From: Novosphingobium marinum
Lineage (GTDB): Bacteria > Pseudomonadota > Alphaproteobacteria > Sphingomonadales > Sphingomonadaceae
Assembly: GCF_013408095.1 (NCBI RefSeq)
Contig: NZ_JACBZF010000003.1
Span: 348,806-412,805, forward strand
Reading direction: 5' to 3'
Length of the DNA stretch: 64,000 nt
A program made the position numbers and the translations under genes. The notes beneath the pieces were generated by a model. It saw only the letters and a list, made by a program, of their open reading frames with translations, was not told where the DNA came from and did not search any database. Positions within the stretch are counted from its first letter, which is position 1. Every line of letters starts with the position of its first letter. Below are positions 42,918 through 51,557 of this stretch, piece by piece.

Positions 42918-43526
42918 ATGCTCAAGTCGGAGCTGATCGAGCGCGCGGCCCGGTTTCGCAGCGCAGAGGAGGATCCCTCCCGCAATCTGGCCGAGTGTCC
43001 CGCGCTTGTTCTGAACGCCGACTACACGCCGCTTTCGTACTACCCGCTCAGCATCTGGCCGTGGCAGACGGCGATCAAGGCGGTGTTCCTCGAGCGTGTC
43101 GACATCGTCGAAAGCTATGCCCGCGAAGTGCATTCGCCCAGCTGGTCGATGCCTATTCCCTCGGTCATCGCCCTGCGCCAGTACGTCAGGCCGTCCGAGT
43201 TCCCCGCCTTCACCCGCTTCAACGTCTTCCTTCGCGACCGGTTCAGTTGCCAGTATTGCGGAACGACCAGCCACCTCACCTTCGATCACGTCGTGCCGCG
43301 CCGGCTGGGCGGAAAGACGAGCTGGGAAAACATCCTTACCGCCTGCGCTCCCTGCAACATGAAAAAGGGCGGCAGAACGCCCGAACAGGCCCGCATGCCG
43401 CCCATCGTGAAACCGATCAGGCCGACGAGCTGGCAGTTGCAGGAGCGGGGCAGGGCTTTCCCGCCCAACTACCTGCACGAAACCTGGCGCGACTGGCTCT
43501 ACTGGGACATCGAGCTCGAAGCCTGA
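42918..43526 (+). CDS. HNH endonuclease-family protein
   Basis: This has 202 residues. The C-terminal HNH domain has paired zinc cysteines (CQYCG and CAPCNMKK) around LTFDHVVPRRLGG. The N-terminal part has the conserved VLNADYTPLSYYPLSIWPW typical of this chromosomal HNH family. AGGAGG precedes the ATG at only two bases, unusually close. The cellular role of the family is not established. Confidence 0.88.
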   Translation: MLKSELIERAARFRSAEEDPSRNLAECPALVLNADYTPLSYYPLSIWPWQTAIKAVFLERVDIVESYAREVHSPSWSMPIPSVIALRQYVRPSEFPAFTRFNVFLRDRFSCQYCGTTSHLTFDHVVPRRLGGKTSWENILTACAPCNMKKGGRTPEQARMPPIVKPIRPTSWQLQERGRAFPPNYLHETWRDWLYWDIELEA

Positions 43527-43753
43527 ACGTCCGCGCATACACATCTATGGTCAGGCACGACCGGATGTGTTAAATAGGCGCTAATCCGACGGAAAATGGC
43601 GAGTCCGGCGGGTCGCATTCTTCCGCTCTCGAAAAATGAGTTGGTGAGACGCCTCGTTCCGTCGAGCGTCCGTAAATTTCGCGCCGCCGATTTTTTGCCT
43701 ATTTCACTGCCTGGAGTGCTCGCGCTTCTCCCGACAGGCGACAGGAGATGCCA

Positions 43754-43963
43754 ATGCAGACCTACACCCTGATCTATCCGCAAGACCGACGAGGGGAAGC
43801 GAAGAAGATCGAATTCAATGCCGAGGATCCCAGTTCGGCCCTGCGTATCGCCCAGGACGAGGCGCCAGAGCGCAGTGCGGAGCTGTGGGAAGGCACGAAG
43901 AAGATCTGCACGCTCCATCGCCGGATGATCGGCACCGACGACCTCTGGACCGTCACGAAGTAG
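43754..43963 (+). CDS. Small conserved-looking protein, unknown
   Basis: This has 69 residues and is soluble, with alternating strands and helices (QTYTLIYPQD, SALRIAQDEA). The second ATG (43754) is chosen because AGGAG is 6 bases before it, whereas it abuts the first ATG at 43748. The C-terminus overlaps the end of the convergent symporter gene by 11 bases. No domain recognised. Confidence 0.6.
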   Translation: MQTYTLIYPQDRRGEAKKIEFNAEDPSSALRIAQDEAPERSAELWEGTKKICTLHRRMIGTDDLWTVTK

Positions 43964-45221
43964 CGGCGCTCTTCCCGGCGGACTGCCGATCCGCCACGGT
44001 CGTTACCGACACGTCCATTGTCACGTTCGCCACTGTCCGCACGATGTCGGGCAGCATCTCGACAGCCACCAGAAGTGCCAGCGGTTCGACCGGCACGCCC
44101 ATCGCCAGCGCAATCGGCCCGGTCGATGCGACGAAGCTGACCGTTCCGGGCAGCGAGACCGAACCGAGCGTCGTGATCGACGCGACGACAACGCCTGCCA
44201 AGATTATGCCGGGGGTCAGCTCGACACCGGTCAGCGCGGCGGCATAGATCACCACGGCCAGATTCATTGCGGGACTCGTCGCCCGGAACAGTGCGACGGC
44301 GAGCGGGAGCACGAACTCGGCGCTCTCGTCGCGCACTTGCAGCCTACGGCAGGACGCGAGCATTGCGGGCAGGCTGGCAAGCGACGACTGCGTCGACAAC
44401 GCGACCGCCTGCGCCGGGAGCACGGCCCGGGCGAAGCCGGTCGGGCTTTTCCTTCCCCCCACGATTGCAAGCACATAGGCGGCGAGCAGGATCACGACGC
44501 CCATCGCGCTTACCAGCGCGATGTAGTGCCCGAGCGCCCCGATCACCGACGAGCCGGTGCGTGCGGCAACGCCGAAGGCGAGCGCGAACACGCCGACAGG
44601 TGCGAGCGCGAGGACCCAGCCGACGATCACCATCATCGCGTGGGCGAGCGCCCTGAAGATACGTGCGAGCAGGATTCGCGGACCGTCGTCGAGGCGCATC
44701 GAAGCCAGCGCGAACAGCGCGACGAATACGATCACCGGCAGCACGGCCCCGTCGGCTGCGGCGGCGAACACGTTGTCGGGCACGAAGCTGGCGAGAAAAT
44801 CGCCGAGCCCCGGCATCTCTCCCGGATCGGCAGCTACGCCCAGCGCCCCCCCTGCCTCCTGCGGGACCGGAATGGCCTGCAGCAAGGCTGGCATCGCCAG
44901 CGCGGAGAGTATCGCGCCTGCAACGAGGATGGAGAAGAACAGGCCCAGCGTCCGCCGCGCCATGACGCCGCCCCGGGCAGCCCCCGCCGTCTCGATGATA
45001 CCGGTGAACAGCAGCCCCGCGACCAGCGGCAGGATCGTCATCTCCAGCGCGCGAAGCCACAGGTCGCCCACGGGTGCCGTTACCGAGAGCGCCGCCGGCA
45101 GGATCTCGCTCGATCTCGCCAGCAGGCCCGCGGCAAGGCCCGCCACCAGCCCGGCGAAAGTCAGCAAGGCCGGCACCCTGATATCGGGAAGCGAGGCGGC
45201 CGAGCCCGTCGTATCCGTCAT
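43953..45221 (-). CDS. DAACS-family dicarboxylate/amino-acid:cation symporter
   Basis: This has 422 residues with about eight membrane helices and re-entrant loops. Family signs are the serine-rich LSTQSSLASLPAML and the later GSVSLPG with its TSPAMNLAV segment. It imports C4-dicarboxylates or acidic amino acids with sodium or protons; the substrate is not determined. The start MTDTTGSAAS is preceded by AGAGG. Confidence 0.88.
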   Translation of the reverse strand: MTDTTGSAASLPDIRVPALLTFAGLVAGLAAGLLARSSEILPAALSVTAPVGDLWLRALEMTILPLVAGLLFTGIIETAGAARGGVMARRTLGLFFSILVAGAILSALAMPALLQAIPVPQEAGGALGVAADPGEMPGLGDFLASFVPDNVFAAAADGAVLPVIVFVALFALASMRLDDGPRILLARIFRALAHAMMVIVGWVLALAPVGVFALAFGVAARTGSSVIGALGHYIALVSAMGVVILLAAYVLAIVGGRKSPTGFARAVLPAQAVALSTQSSLASLPAMLASCRRLQVRDESAEFVLPLAVALFRATSPAMNLAVVIYAAALTGVELTPGIILAGVVVASITTLGSVSLPGTVSFVASTGPIALAMGVPVEPLALLVAVEMLPDIVRTVANVTMDVSVTTVADRQSAGKSAATS

Positions 45222-45312
45222 GCCGCCTCTTTCGTTGCCGTTCGCAGCGCGCCAGCTTAACGTGTGCGCACGACATAGCAATTTCGCAGTATTTCAGGGC
45301 TAAGCAGCACGC

Positions 45313-46653
45313 ATGGGCAAGCAGTATTTCGGCACCGACGGTATCCGTGGGCGCACCAACGCGGGCGTGATGACCGCCTCGGTCGCGATGAAGGTGGGAC
45401 AGGCGGCGGGAACCCGCTTCCTGCGCGGCGATCACAGGCACCGTGTGGTTATCGGCAAGGACACGCGCCTTTCGGGCTACATGCTCGAAAACGCGATGGT
45501 GGCAGGGTTCACGAGTGTCGGCATGGACGTGGTCCTGCTCGGCCCGATGCCGACCCCTGCGGTCGCTCTGCTCACCCGCGAATTGCGCGCCGACGTCGGC
45601 GTGATGATCTCGGCCAGCCACAACCTCTACGAAGACAACGGGATCAAGCTGTTCGGCCCCGATGGCTTCAAGCTGTCGGACGACGACGAGATGGCGATCG
45701 AGGAGATGCTCAGGCAGGACCAGCAGCTCGCCGCTTCGCAAGACATCGGTCGCGCGCGCCGGATCGAGGATGCCCGCGGTCGCTACATCCACGCGGTCAA
45801 GCGCTCGCTGCCGCAGGAAATCCGGCTCGACGGCCTCAAGATCGCGATCGATTGCGCGAACGGCGCGGCCTATCAGGTCGCGCCGTCCGCATTCTGGGAA
45901 CTTGGAGCGGAGATTGTCGCGCTCGGCGTCGCGCCGAACGGCAAGAACATCAACGACGGGTGCGGATCGACCAGTCTCGGCCAGCTCAGGAAGGCGGTGG
46001 TAGATAACGGCGCCGATATCGGCATAGCGCTCGACGGGGACGCCGACCGCCTGATCGTGGTCGACGAGAAGGGCGAGGCGGTCGATGGCGACCAGATCAT
46101 GGCGCTGATCGGCAGCCGGTGGGCGCACGAAGGACGGCTGACGGGCGGCGGCGTCGTCGCGACGGTCATGTCGAACCTCGGCCTGGAGCGTTTCCTCGCC
46201 GGCGAGGGTCTCGATCTCGTGCGGACCAAGGTCGGCGACCGCCATGTCCTCGAAAGGATGAAGACCGGCGGATACAATGTCGGCGGCGAACAGTCGGGTC
46301 ACATGATCCTGCTCGACCATGCCACGACCGGCGACGGCACGATCGCGGCCTTGCAGGTACTCGCCGCATTGGTCCAGTCGGGCAAGCGGGCGAGCGAGCT
46401 CCTCCACCTGTTCGATCCCGTGCCGCAGCTTTTGCGAAATGTCCGGTTCGGCGGGGGCAAGCCGCTAGAGGACGGCAGCGTCCAGGCTGCCATCGCCGAT
46501 GCCGAAGCCTCCTTGCGGGGGAGAGGGCGGCTGGTAATCCGACCGTCCGGAACAGAACCCGTCATCCGCGTCATGGCCGAGGGCGACAACGAAGACGAGG
46601 TCGAGGCTGTGGTCTTCAGCATCTGCGCCGCTGTCGAGAAGGCCGCGGCCTGA
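45313..46653 (+). CDS. glmM: Phosphoglucosamine mutase
   Basis: GlmM converts glucosamine-6-phosphate to glucosamine-1-phosphate for peptidoglycan and lipopolysaccharide. It has 446 residues. The phosphoserine is Ser102 in MISASHN, the metal loop is ALDGDADRL, and the C-terminal phosphate site is [12 protein letters not shown]. Length and motifs are normal. It overlaps nothing and is followed 2 bases later by thiD. Confidence 0.97.
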   Translation: MGKQYFGTDGIRGRTNAGVMTASVAMKVGQAAGTRFLRGDHRHRVVIGKDTRLSGYMLENAMVAGFTSVGMDVVLLGPMPTPAVALLTRELRADVGVMISASHNLYEDNGIKLFGPDGFKLSDDDEMAIEEMLRQDQQLAASQDIGRARRIEDARGRYIHAVKRSLPQEIRLDGLKIAIDCANGAAYQVAPSAFWELGAEIVALGVAPNGKNINDGCGSTSLGQLRKAVVDNGADIGIALDGDADRLIVVDEKGEAVDGDQIMALIGSRWAHEGRLTGGGVVATVMSNLGLERFLAGEGLDLVRTKVGDRHVLERMKTGGYNVGGEQSGHMILLDHATTGDGTIAALQVLAALVQSGKRASELLHLFDPVPQLLRNVRFGGGKPLEDGSVQAAIADAEASLRGRGRLVIRPSGTEPVIRVMAEGDNEDEVEAVVFSICAAVEKAAA

Positions 46654-46655
46654 CC

Positions 46656-47405
46656 TTGGACCGACCTGCTCGCATCCTCGCCATCGCCGGTTCGGACAGT
46701 TCGGGCGGCGCGGGCATCCAGGCGGACATCAAGACAATCACCGTGCTCGGCGGCTATGCGATGACCGCCATTACCGCCGTGACGGCGCAGAACACGCGCG
46801 GCGTATCCGCAGTCGAAGTGCTGCCGCCGGACTTCGTCGCAGCACAGGTCGAAGCTTGCCTGTCAGACATCGGCGTCGATGCGATCAAGATCGGGATGCT
46901 GGGGTCGGCCGCCATCGCCGATAAAATCGAGGGCATGCTGGAGGATATCGCCGTACCGATCGTTTTCGATCCGGTCATGGTCGCGACGAGCGGTTCCGCG
47001 CTTGCCGATAAGGAAACGATTGCCGCGTTCGAGCGGCTGATGGCGCTGGCGACAGTCACGACGCCCAACGTTGCGGAACTGGAAGCTCTGGGCGGGCACA
47101 ACGCGATGAGTGCGCGCGGCATAACCTACCTCGCCAAGGGTGGCGACGCCTCGGGTTCGATGGTCGAGGATGTGCTTCACGTGCCGGGCAGGTCGCCGCA
47201 AACATGGTGGGCGCCGCGCATCGAAACGCGCCACACGCACGGCACCGGATGCACGCTCTCGAGCGCTGTCGCTACCGGTCTGGGACGCGGCCTGCCCCTG
47301 ACCGATGCCATTGAAAAAGCCCGCGCTTTCGTCCGGGCTGCGCTGGAGGCGGCACCCGGTTTCGGCGGCGGCGCCGGCCCGATGGGACACCACGCCGCGC
47401 GCTGA
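46656..47405 (+). CDS. thiD: Hydroxymethylpyrimidine/phosphomethylpyrimidine kinase
   Basis: ThiD phosphorylates HMP and HMP-phosphate in thiamine synthesis. It has 249 residues. ILAIAGSDSSGGAGIQADIK is the N-terminal substrate motif and HTHGTGCTLSSAVA the ATP/anion hole. There is no ATG near the right place; a TTG at 46656, directly after the glmM stop, is the best start, giving MDRPARILAIAGSD. Tight spacing implies cotranscription with glmM. Confidence 0.93.
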   Translation: MDRPARILAIAGSDSSGGAGIQADIKTITVLGGYAMTAITAVTAQNTRGVSAVEVLPPDFVAAQVEACLSDIGVDAIKIGMLGSAAIADKIEGMLEDIAVPIVFDPVMVATSGSALADKETIAAFERLMALATVTTPNVAELEALGGHNAMSARGITYLAKGGDASGSMVEDVLHVPGRSPQTWWAPRIETRHTHGTGCTLSSAVATGLGRGLPLTDAIEKARAFVRAALEAAPGFGGGAGPMGHHAAR

Positions 47406-47414
47406 TCGCGAACC

Positions 47415-48302
47415 TCAATCGCAGTCGAGGTCGTAGAATTCGACGATCTTCGACCAGCCTTCCTCAGCGGTCTCGCACCAGTGGAACAGCTCGGTATCGT
47501 TGGGATTGATCACCCCTTCTTCGGCCATCGCCTCGAAGTCGATGATGCGCTCCCAGTACTCGCGCCCGTAGAGCAGGATCGGGATCGGCTTCATCTTCCC
47601 GGTCTGTATCAGGGTCAGCAGCTCGAGGAATTCGTCGAGAGTCCCGAAGCCGCCGGGAAACACGGCGACGGCCCGCGCGCGCAGCAGGAAATGCATCTTG
47701 CGCAGCGCGAAGTAGTGGAACTGGAACGACAGGCGCGGCGTGACGTAGGAATTGGGTGCCTGCTCATGGGGCAGGACGATGTTGAGACCTATCGATTCGG
47801 CGCCGACATCGGCCGCACCGCGGTTCGCCGCCTCCATGATCGACGGGCCGCCACCCGACGTCACGACGAACTGGCGCATGCCCTTTTCCACGATCGCGCT
47901 TTCGCTTGCCGTGCGTGCCAGCTTGCGCGCCTCCACGTAGTATTTCGACTTTGCGACGAGGCGCTCTGCGACCTTCCTGCGTTCGGGCGTAGTCGCAGTT
48001 TCGAGAACCGCGTCGCAATGCTCGGGTGAGGGAATACGAGCCGATCCGTACATCACGAGCGTGGAACCGATGTTGGCTTCCTCCAGAAGCATCTCGGGCT
48101 TCAGCAGCTCGAGCTGGAAGCGGACCGGACGCAATTCGTCGCGGAGAATAAAATCGGTATCGCGAAAGGCGAGCTGGTAAGCAGGATGCTGCGTTTGCGG
48201 CGTGTCGTGCGGATGCGCGTCCTCGAAGGAGGCTTCCTGCTCGGCCTTGTAGAACTTTCGTTCGGTCACGTCTTTTTCGTCGTCTGTCATGGCGCGCTGC
48301 AT
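47415..48302 (-). CDS. LOG-family (TIGR00730-type) Rossmann protein
   Basis: This has 295 residues. It carries the lysine-decarboxylase-like PGGFGTLDE motif and VVTSGGGPSIMEAANRGA, the two signatures of the LOG family. Many members cleave nucleoside monophosphates to free base and ribose phosphate. The N-terminal 80 residues are an extension. Start could be the ATG at 48302 or 48290; neither has a good ribosome-binding site. It lies 55 bases downstream of the ATP-grasp gene on the same strand. Confidence 0.85.
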   Translation of the reverse strand: MQRAMTDDEKDVTERKFYKAEQEASFEDAHPHDTPQTQHPAYQLAFRDTDFILRDELRPVRFQLELLKPEMLLEEANIGSTLVMYGSARIPSPEHCDAVLETATTPERRKVAERLVAKSKYYVEARKLARTASESAIVEKGMRQFVVTSGGGPSIMEAANRGAADVGAESIGLNIVLPHEQAPNSYVTPRLSFQFHYFALRKMHFLLRARAVAVFPGGFGTLDEFLELLTLIQTGKMKPIPILLYGREYWERIIDFEAMAEEGVINPNDTELFHWCETAEEGWSKIVEFYDLDCD

Positions 48303-48357
48303 GGCGAGAGGCTCGCACGGTGTCGAGCGTTTTCGCGTGCCGTCACGCTCCGCAGAT

Positions 48358-50154
48358 TCAGGGGCGGAGCCGTTCGACCCTGCCGACCTCGACATGCATG
48401 CGCAGAGCCTGCTCGAAACGAGCGGAACGTTCTTCGTCGCCGAATGCGAGCCAGACCCTGTCGATCCTGTCTACCGCGAGGCCAGGCACAAGGAAGTCGC
48501 GCTCGCTGCCGGCCATTACGATGGCATCGACATCGGGCCGCATCGCCAGCGCAAGCGCCCGGTCGAACAGGCGTCCGTACCGCAAGGGCATGGTTTCGCC
48601 GGACGGTCTTTGAGTTCGCGTCGCCGTCGTCACGTGCGCCCCCCCGAAGTTTCCGGCGAGCGACAGCGCCCGTTCGAACAAGTCGCCGTCGCCTGCGAGC
48701 AGCGATACAGGGATGCGGCCGTCGCCTTCGATCAGAGCCGGTATGACGGTCGCCGCTTCGTCCTCGCGCTCGAATCGCTTGAATTCTGGGCCGTGGTTGA
48801 CCTCGTTCACCACGGCGCCGTTCTCGTGCCAGGGGCGCGAGATGTCGGTCGTTATCAGGTCGACACCGGCGACCGACATGCCGATCATGCGTGCGATATC
48901 GAGTGCCATCTGCGCGTTCTCGGGGTGGATGCTGTCCGTCAGGTTTTCCACCCAGCCGCCCCACTCGTTCGATGGCACGTCGCGCAGGTCCACGCGCCGG
49001 CCTGCTTCCGGGACGTCATCGCGTGCCAGGCCCTGGCTTGCCAGTACGGCATCGACATCGCCGTCGAGCGACCATGGACGCAACCTGCGCCACGGCGGCC
49101 TCGAAAGTTGCCTTTCGTTTTCCTGCCCGGCGAGTTCCGTGATCGTGCTTTTGCCATCGCCCGTAACGCTCTTCGGAATGCGGCGAACGACGTAGATGAG
49201 CCGCCCGCCAGCCACGAATATGCGGTGGCAGTCGCCCGGAACGTGCCGTTCGACAAGGACGCGTGGTTCGTACTCCTGCGCCCGTTTCACCGCAGCCGCG
49301 AGAGCCTCGCGATCGCGGATATTGGTGGTCACGCCCTCGGACCGCTCTCGGTTGGGAGGCTTGACCACGACCGGCCACCCCATCGCGCCGGCGATGCGCT
49401 CGGCTTCCTCGACCGAACCTGCGACCGAATGCTCCGCGCCCGGGAATCCGGTGGCGTGGAGGACATGCGAGGTCATCAGCTTGTAACCGCAGATTTCCTT
49501 CGACAGCGAGCTGTCCGCATCGGATTTTGAATATTGCAGCAACCGCGACCGCGATCCCGTCCCGAGGCGCGTGATCCCCATCCCGATATGGCGATAGGGA
49601 ACACCTTGCCGGGCCGCGATTTCGAGGATCGATTCGTCCTTGATGTTGAACGGCGTGCGGGACGCGAAAGGTTCGAGTACAGTTTGCTTCACCTGACCGA
49701 GCACTTTCTCGGCGAGATCGCGCTCGGGAGCCTGCCGAAAGTTCCTGCGGACCATTCCCAGCGCAGCCGAGAAAAGATCCGAGAAGTGCCGAAGCGAAAC
49801 GTTGTCGAGCGCGGTAAGCAGGATGGATACGCGGTAGCCCGGATTTTCCCCGTCGAGTGCCACGACATTCGTCACCAGACCGGGTCGCTCGCACGCGATT
49901 CCGCAGGCGCTTACGAATTCGCCGTAGAGCAGAATGGCGCGCGAGACGACCTCGCCCACCCGGGTGCGCGATGTGTCGTCGGCGAAGCGTGGCGCCGGAG
50001 GACGGTTCTCCGGGTCGAGGCCGACATAATCGCGCAGCCAGGCGTCAATCACGGACGTATCGATTTCGTCCTCGTCGAAATACTCGATCGCAATCGGCGC
50101 GGCGGGATGGCCGAGTCTGAAGTGATAGGCGTAGAAGCTGGTCTGTTTCACCAA
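48358..50154 (-). CDS. CphA-like ATP-grasp ligase without Mur-ligase half
   Basis: This has 598 residues. About 150-475 resembles the cyanophycin-synthetase ATP-grasp region: GVPYRHIGMGITRLGTGSRS, the lysine strand WPVVVKPPNRERSEGV (about 258-273), LVERHVPGDCHRIFVAGG, RIPKSVTGDGKSTI, HPENAQMALDIARMIGMSVA and the metal-binding EVNHGPEF (about 449). The Mur-ligase domain that completes CphA is missing; instead about 110 C-terminal residues (about 490-598) are unassigned. ATP-grasp enzymes join a carboxylate to an amine. The divergent repeat peptide 86 bases away and the HExxH gene make a peptide substrate likely. Start is TTG 50154 or GTG 50151. Confidence 0.85.
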   Translation of the reverse strand: MVKQTSFYAYHFRLGHPAAPIAIEYFDEDEIDTSVIDAWLRDYVGLDPENRPPAPRFADDTSRTRVGEVVSRAILLYGEFVSACGIACERPGLVTNVVALDGENPGYRVSILLTALDNVSLRHFSDLFSAALGMVRRNFRQAPERDLAEKVLGQVKQTVLEPFASRTPFNIKDESILEIAARQGVPYRHIGMGITRLGTGSRSRLLQYSKSDADSSLSKEICGYKLMTSHVLHATGFPGAEHSVAGSVEEAERIAGAMGWPVVVKPPNRERSEGVTTNIRDREALAAAVKRAQEYEPRVLVERHVPGDCHRIFVAGGRLIYVVRRIPKSVTGDGKSTITELAGQENERQLSRPPWRRLRPWSLDGDVDAVLASQGLARDDVPEAGRRVDLRDVPSNEWGGWVENLTDSIHPENAQMALDIARMIGMSVAGVDLITTDISRPWHENGAVVNEVNHGPEFKRFEREDEAATVIPALIEGDGRIPVSLLAGDGDLFERALSLAGNFGGAHVTTATRTQRPSGETMPLRYGRLFDRALALAMRPDVDAIVMAGSERDFLVPGLAVDRIDRVWLAFGDEERSARFEQALRMHVEVGRVERLRP

Positions 50155-50240
50155 GTGAGGCGGCCCTTTTTGTCCTTGTTCGCGCCGGATGCGCGTATTA
50201 CCTTCGCGCCGCGATACGACATCATTTGGGGAGCATCCAC

Positions 50241-50507
50241 ATGTCCAGCACGCTTATGCCCTACGGCTCGTCGAGAAATGCGCGGCTCATGTCGAAAGTC
50301 GGCGAAACCAAGCGGCCCTCGCTCATGCCCTACGGTTCTCGGGAATCTGCGGGTCTCGTCGCGAAGGTCGGCATTGTGAAGTCGCCGGCGTTGCGCCCCT
50401 ACGGTTCGGAGGAGAAGGTCCGGCTCGTGTCGAAGGTCGGCGATCCCAAGGCGGCGGTTTCGCAGGACGGAACCCGTCGCATCATCCGGTTGAACAAGGC
50501 GCGCTGA
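50241..50507 (+). CDS. Repeat-containing putative RiPP precursor peptide
   Basis: This has 88 residues, is basic, without signal peptide or cysteine. It contains three tandem 23-residue repeats starting at residues 5, 28 and 51 with consensus L-x-P-Y-G-S-x5-L-[VM]-[SA]-K-V-G-x2-K, then a basic tail (RRIIRLNKAR). GGGGAG lies 7 bases before the ATG at 50241; a TTG at 50226 is also in frame. It is flanked by an ATP-grasp gene and an HExxH gene, which suggests it is the peptide they modify. Role inferred, not proven. Confidence 0.7.
   Translation: MSSTLMPYGSSRNARLMSKVGETKRPSLMPYGSRESAGLVAKVGIVKSPALRPYGSEEKVRLVSKVGDPKAAVSQDGTRRIIRLNKAR
50253..50459 (+). repeat. Three 69-bp in-frame coding repeats
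   Basis: Units at 50253-50321, 50322-50390 and 50391-50459 encode the 23-residue repeats. CCCTACGG is conserved in each unit, and the differing third bases show selection at protein level. Confidence 0.85.
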
Positions 50508-50546
50508 TCAGCCGGGGGGCGATCGAAGCCGCCCCCGCAGAACCGG

Positions 50547-51545
50547 ATGAACCTGTTCGAGCCTTCCGCCGCGCGAGCCGAAGAGCTGCGTCGGCTCATG
50601 GACGGGTCGCTGTGGTCCAGCGTCGAGGCGACCCTTGACGGTCCGGCGTTTCGATCCGCATCGGGCCGATCCGCTCCCTCAGTCGCGGGATCGCACCCGC
50701 TCGACTACGGTGCCTATTTCGATCTCGTGCTGACGCCTCCCGACGGCGCTCCGGACGGGAGTGAACTGGAAGACGCACGCGCGCACCTTAGCGGGCGTCT
50801 GGCCGGCAAGGGGCCCGGGGCTCCGGCAAGTCCTGCGGTCAGCAACCTTTCGGACTATTGCGAGCAGCAGGCGGACCGCCTTCGGCGCTGGTGGGATATC
50901 GAGGCCGAGAACGCCATGGGGCTATCGGGCGTTTCGCCCGACTACCTTGCCGCTGCGCAATCCCATATCGAAAAGGCTCTCGGGTTCCTTTCCGCTGCCG
51001 CGCCGGAAATGCATGGCGAAGTGATCGCGATCGTGCGGGAGATCGTGATTGCACAGCCCGACGGTTCGCAGCGCATGGACTTCGGTGGAGCGAGTTCGTT
51101 CGCGCTCTGGGGCGGCTTCACGATCAACGCCGCGACGCATTCTTGCTGGCCCGACTTCTATAAGACCATCGTGCACGAGACCGCGCACAACCTGCTCTTC
51201 GCCATCGCGCGCGATCAGCCGCTCGTCGAGGACGACGTAGACGACCGCCATGCCTCGCCGCTGCGCGAAGACGCGAGGCCGATGGACGGAATTTTCCATG
51301 CAGCTTTCGTTTCCGCGCGCGAAGCCTGCGCGCTCGACGCGCTTCTGGTGCACGATGACAGCGAGACATTGCTGACCCCTTACGAGCGCCCGCAGGTCGA
51401 GGACATGCTCGAAGAGAGTGTCCTCGCGTTTCACGATTGCGCAACGACATTGCACGCTCAGGCGCGGATGTCCGATCTCGGCGTACGGGTCTTGCAGGAA
51501 TGCTCCGCCTGGATCGACGCGAATTTCGCGGTCGCGACGGAGTGA
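50547..51545 (+). CDS. HExxH-type peptide-modifying enzyme (RiPP-associated)
   Basis: This has 332 residues. The metal motif HETAHNLLFAIA is near residues 210-221, followed by ASPLREDARPMDGIFHAAFVS, the second hallmark of the RiPP-linked HExxH family. Some members are described as 2-oxoglutarate-dependent peptide beta-hydroxylases rather than proteases. The N-terminal 190 residues are helical and unassigned. The gene begins 39 bases after the repeat peptide on the same strand. Hydroxylation of that peptide is the natural hypothesis. Confidence 0.8.
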   Translation: MNLFEPSAARAEELRRLMDGSLWSSVEATLDGPAFRSASGRSAPSVAGSHPLDYGAYFDLVLTPPDGAPDGSELEDARAHLSGRLAGKGPGAPASPAVSNLSDYCEQQADRLRRWWDIEAENAMGLSGVSPDYLAAAQSHIEKALGFLSAAAPEMHGEVIAIVREIVIAQPDGSQRMDFGGASSFALWGGFTINAATHSCWPDFYKTIVHETAHNLLFAIARDQPLVEDDVDDRHASPLREDARPMDGIFHAAFVSAREACALDALLVHDDSETLLTPYERPQVEDMLEESVLAFHDCATTLHAQARMSDLGVRVLQECSAWIDANFAVATE

Positions 51546-51557
51546 AAACCTGCCGGC

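Noticed and set aside
44344..46407. 687-codon minus-strand open frame
   Set aside because: Runs antisense through glmM and out of frame through the symporter gene; both real products are clear.
47415..48302. LOG-family gene as a fourth member of the peptide locus
   Set aside because: It lies 55 bases after the ATP-grasp gene on the same strand, but LOG proteins act on nucleotides and are common on their own; the link is too weak to claim.
48358..50154. Full cyanophycin synthetase
   Set aside because: The Mur-ligase half is absent, so polymer synthesis by this protein alone is not supported.
50241..50507. Graspetide with one macrocycle per repeat
   Set aside because: No acidic residue is conserved at the same place in all three repeats, so the usual ring chemistry is not supported.
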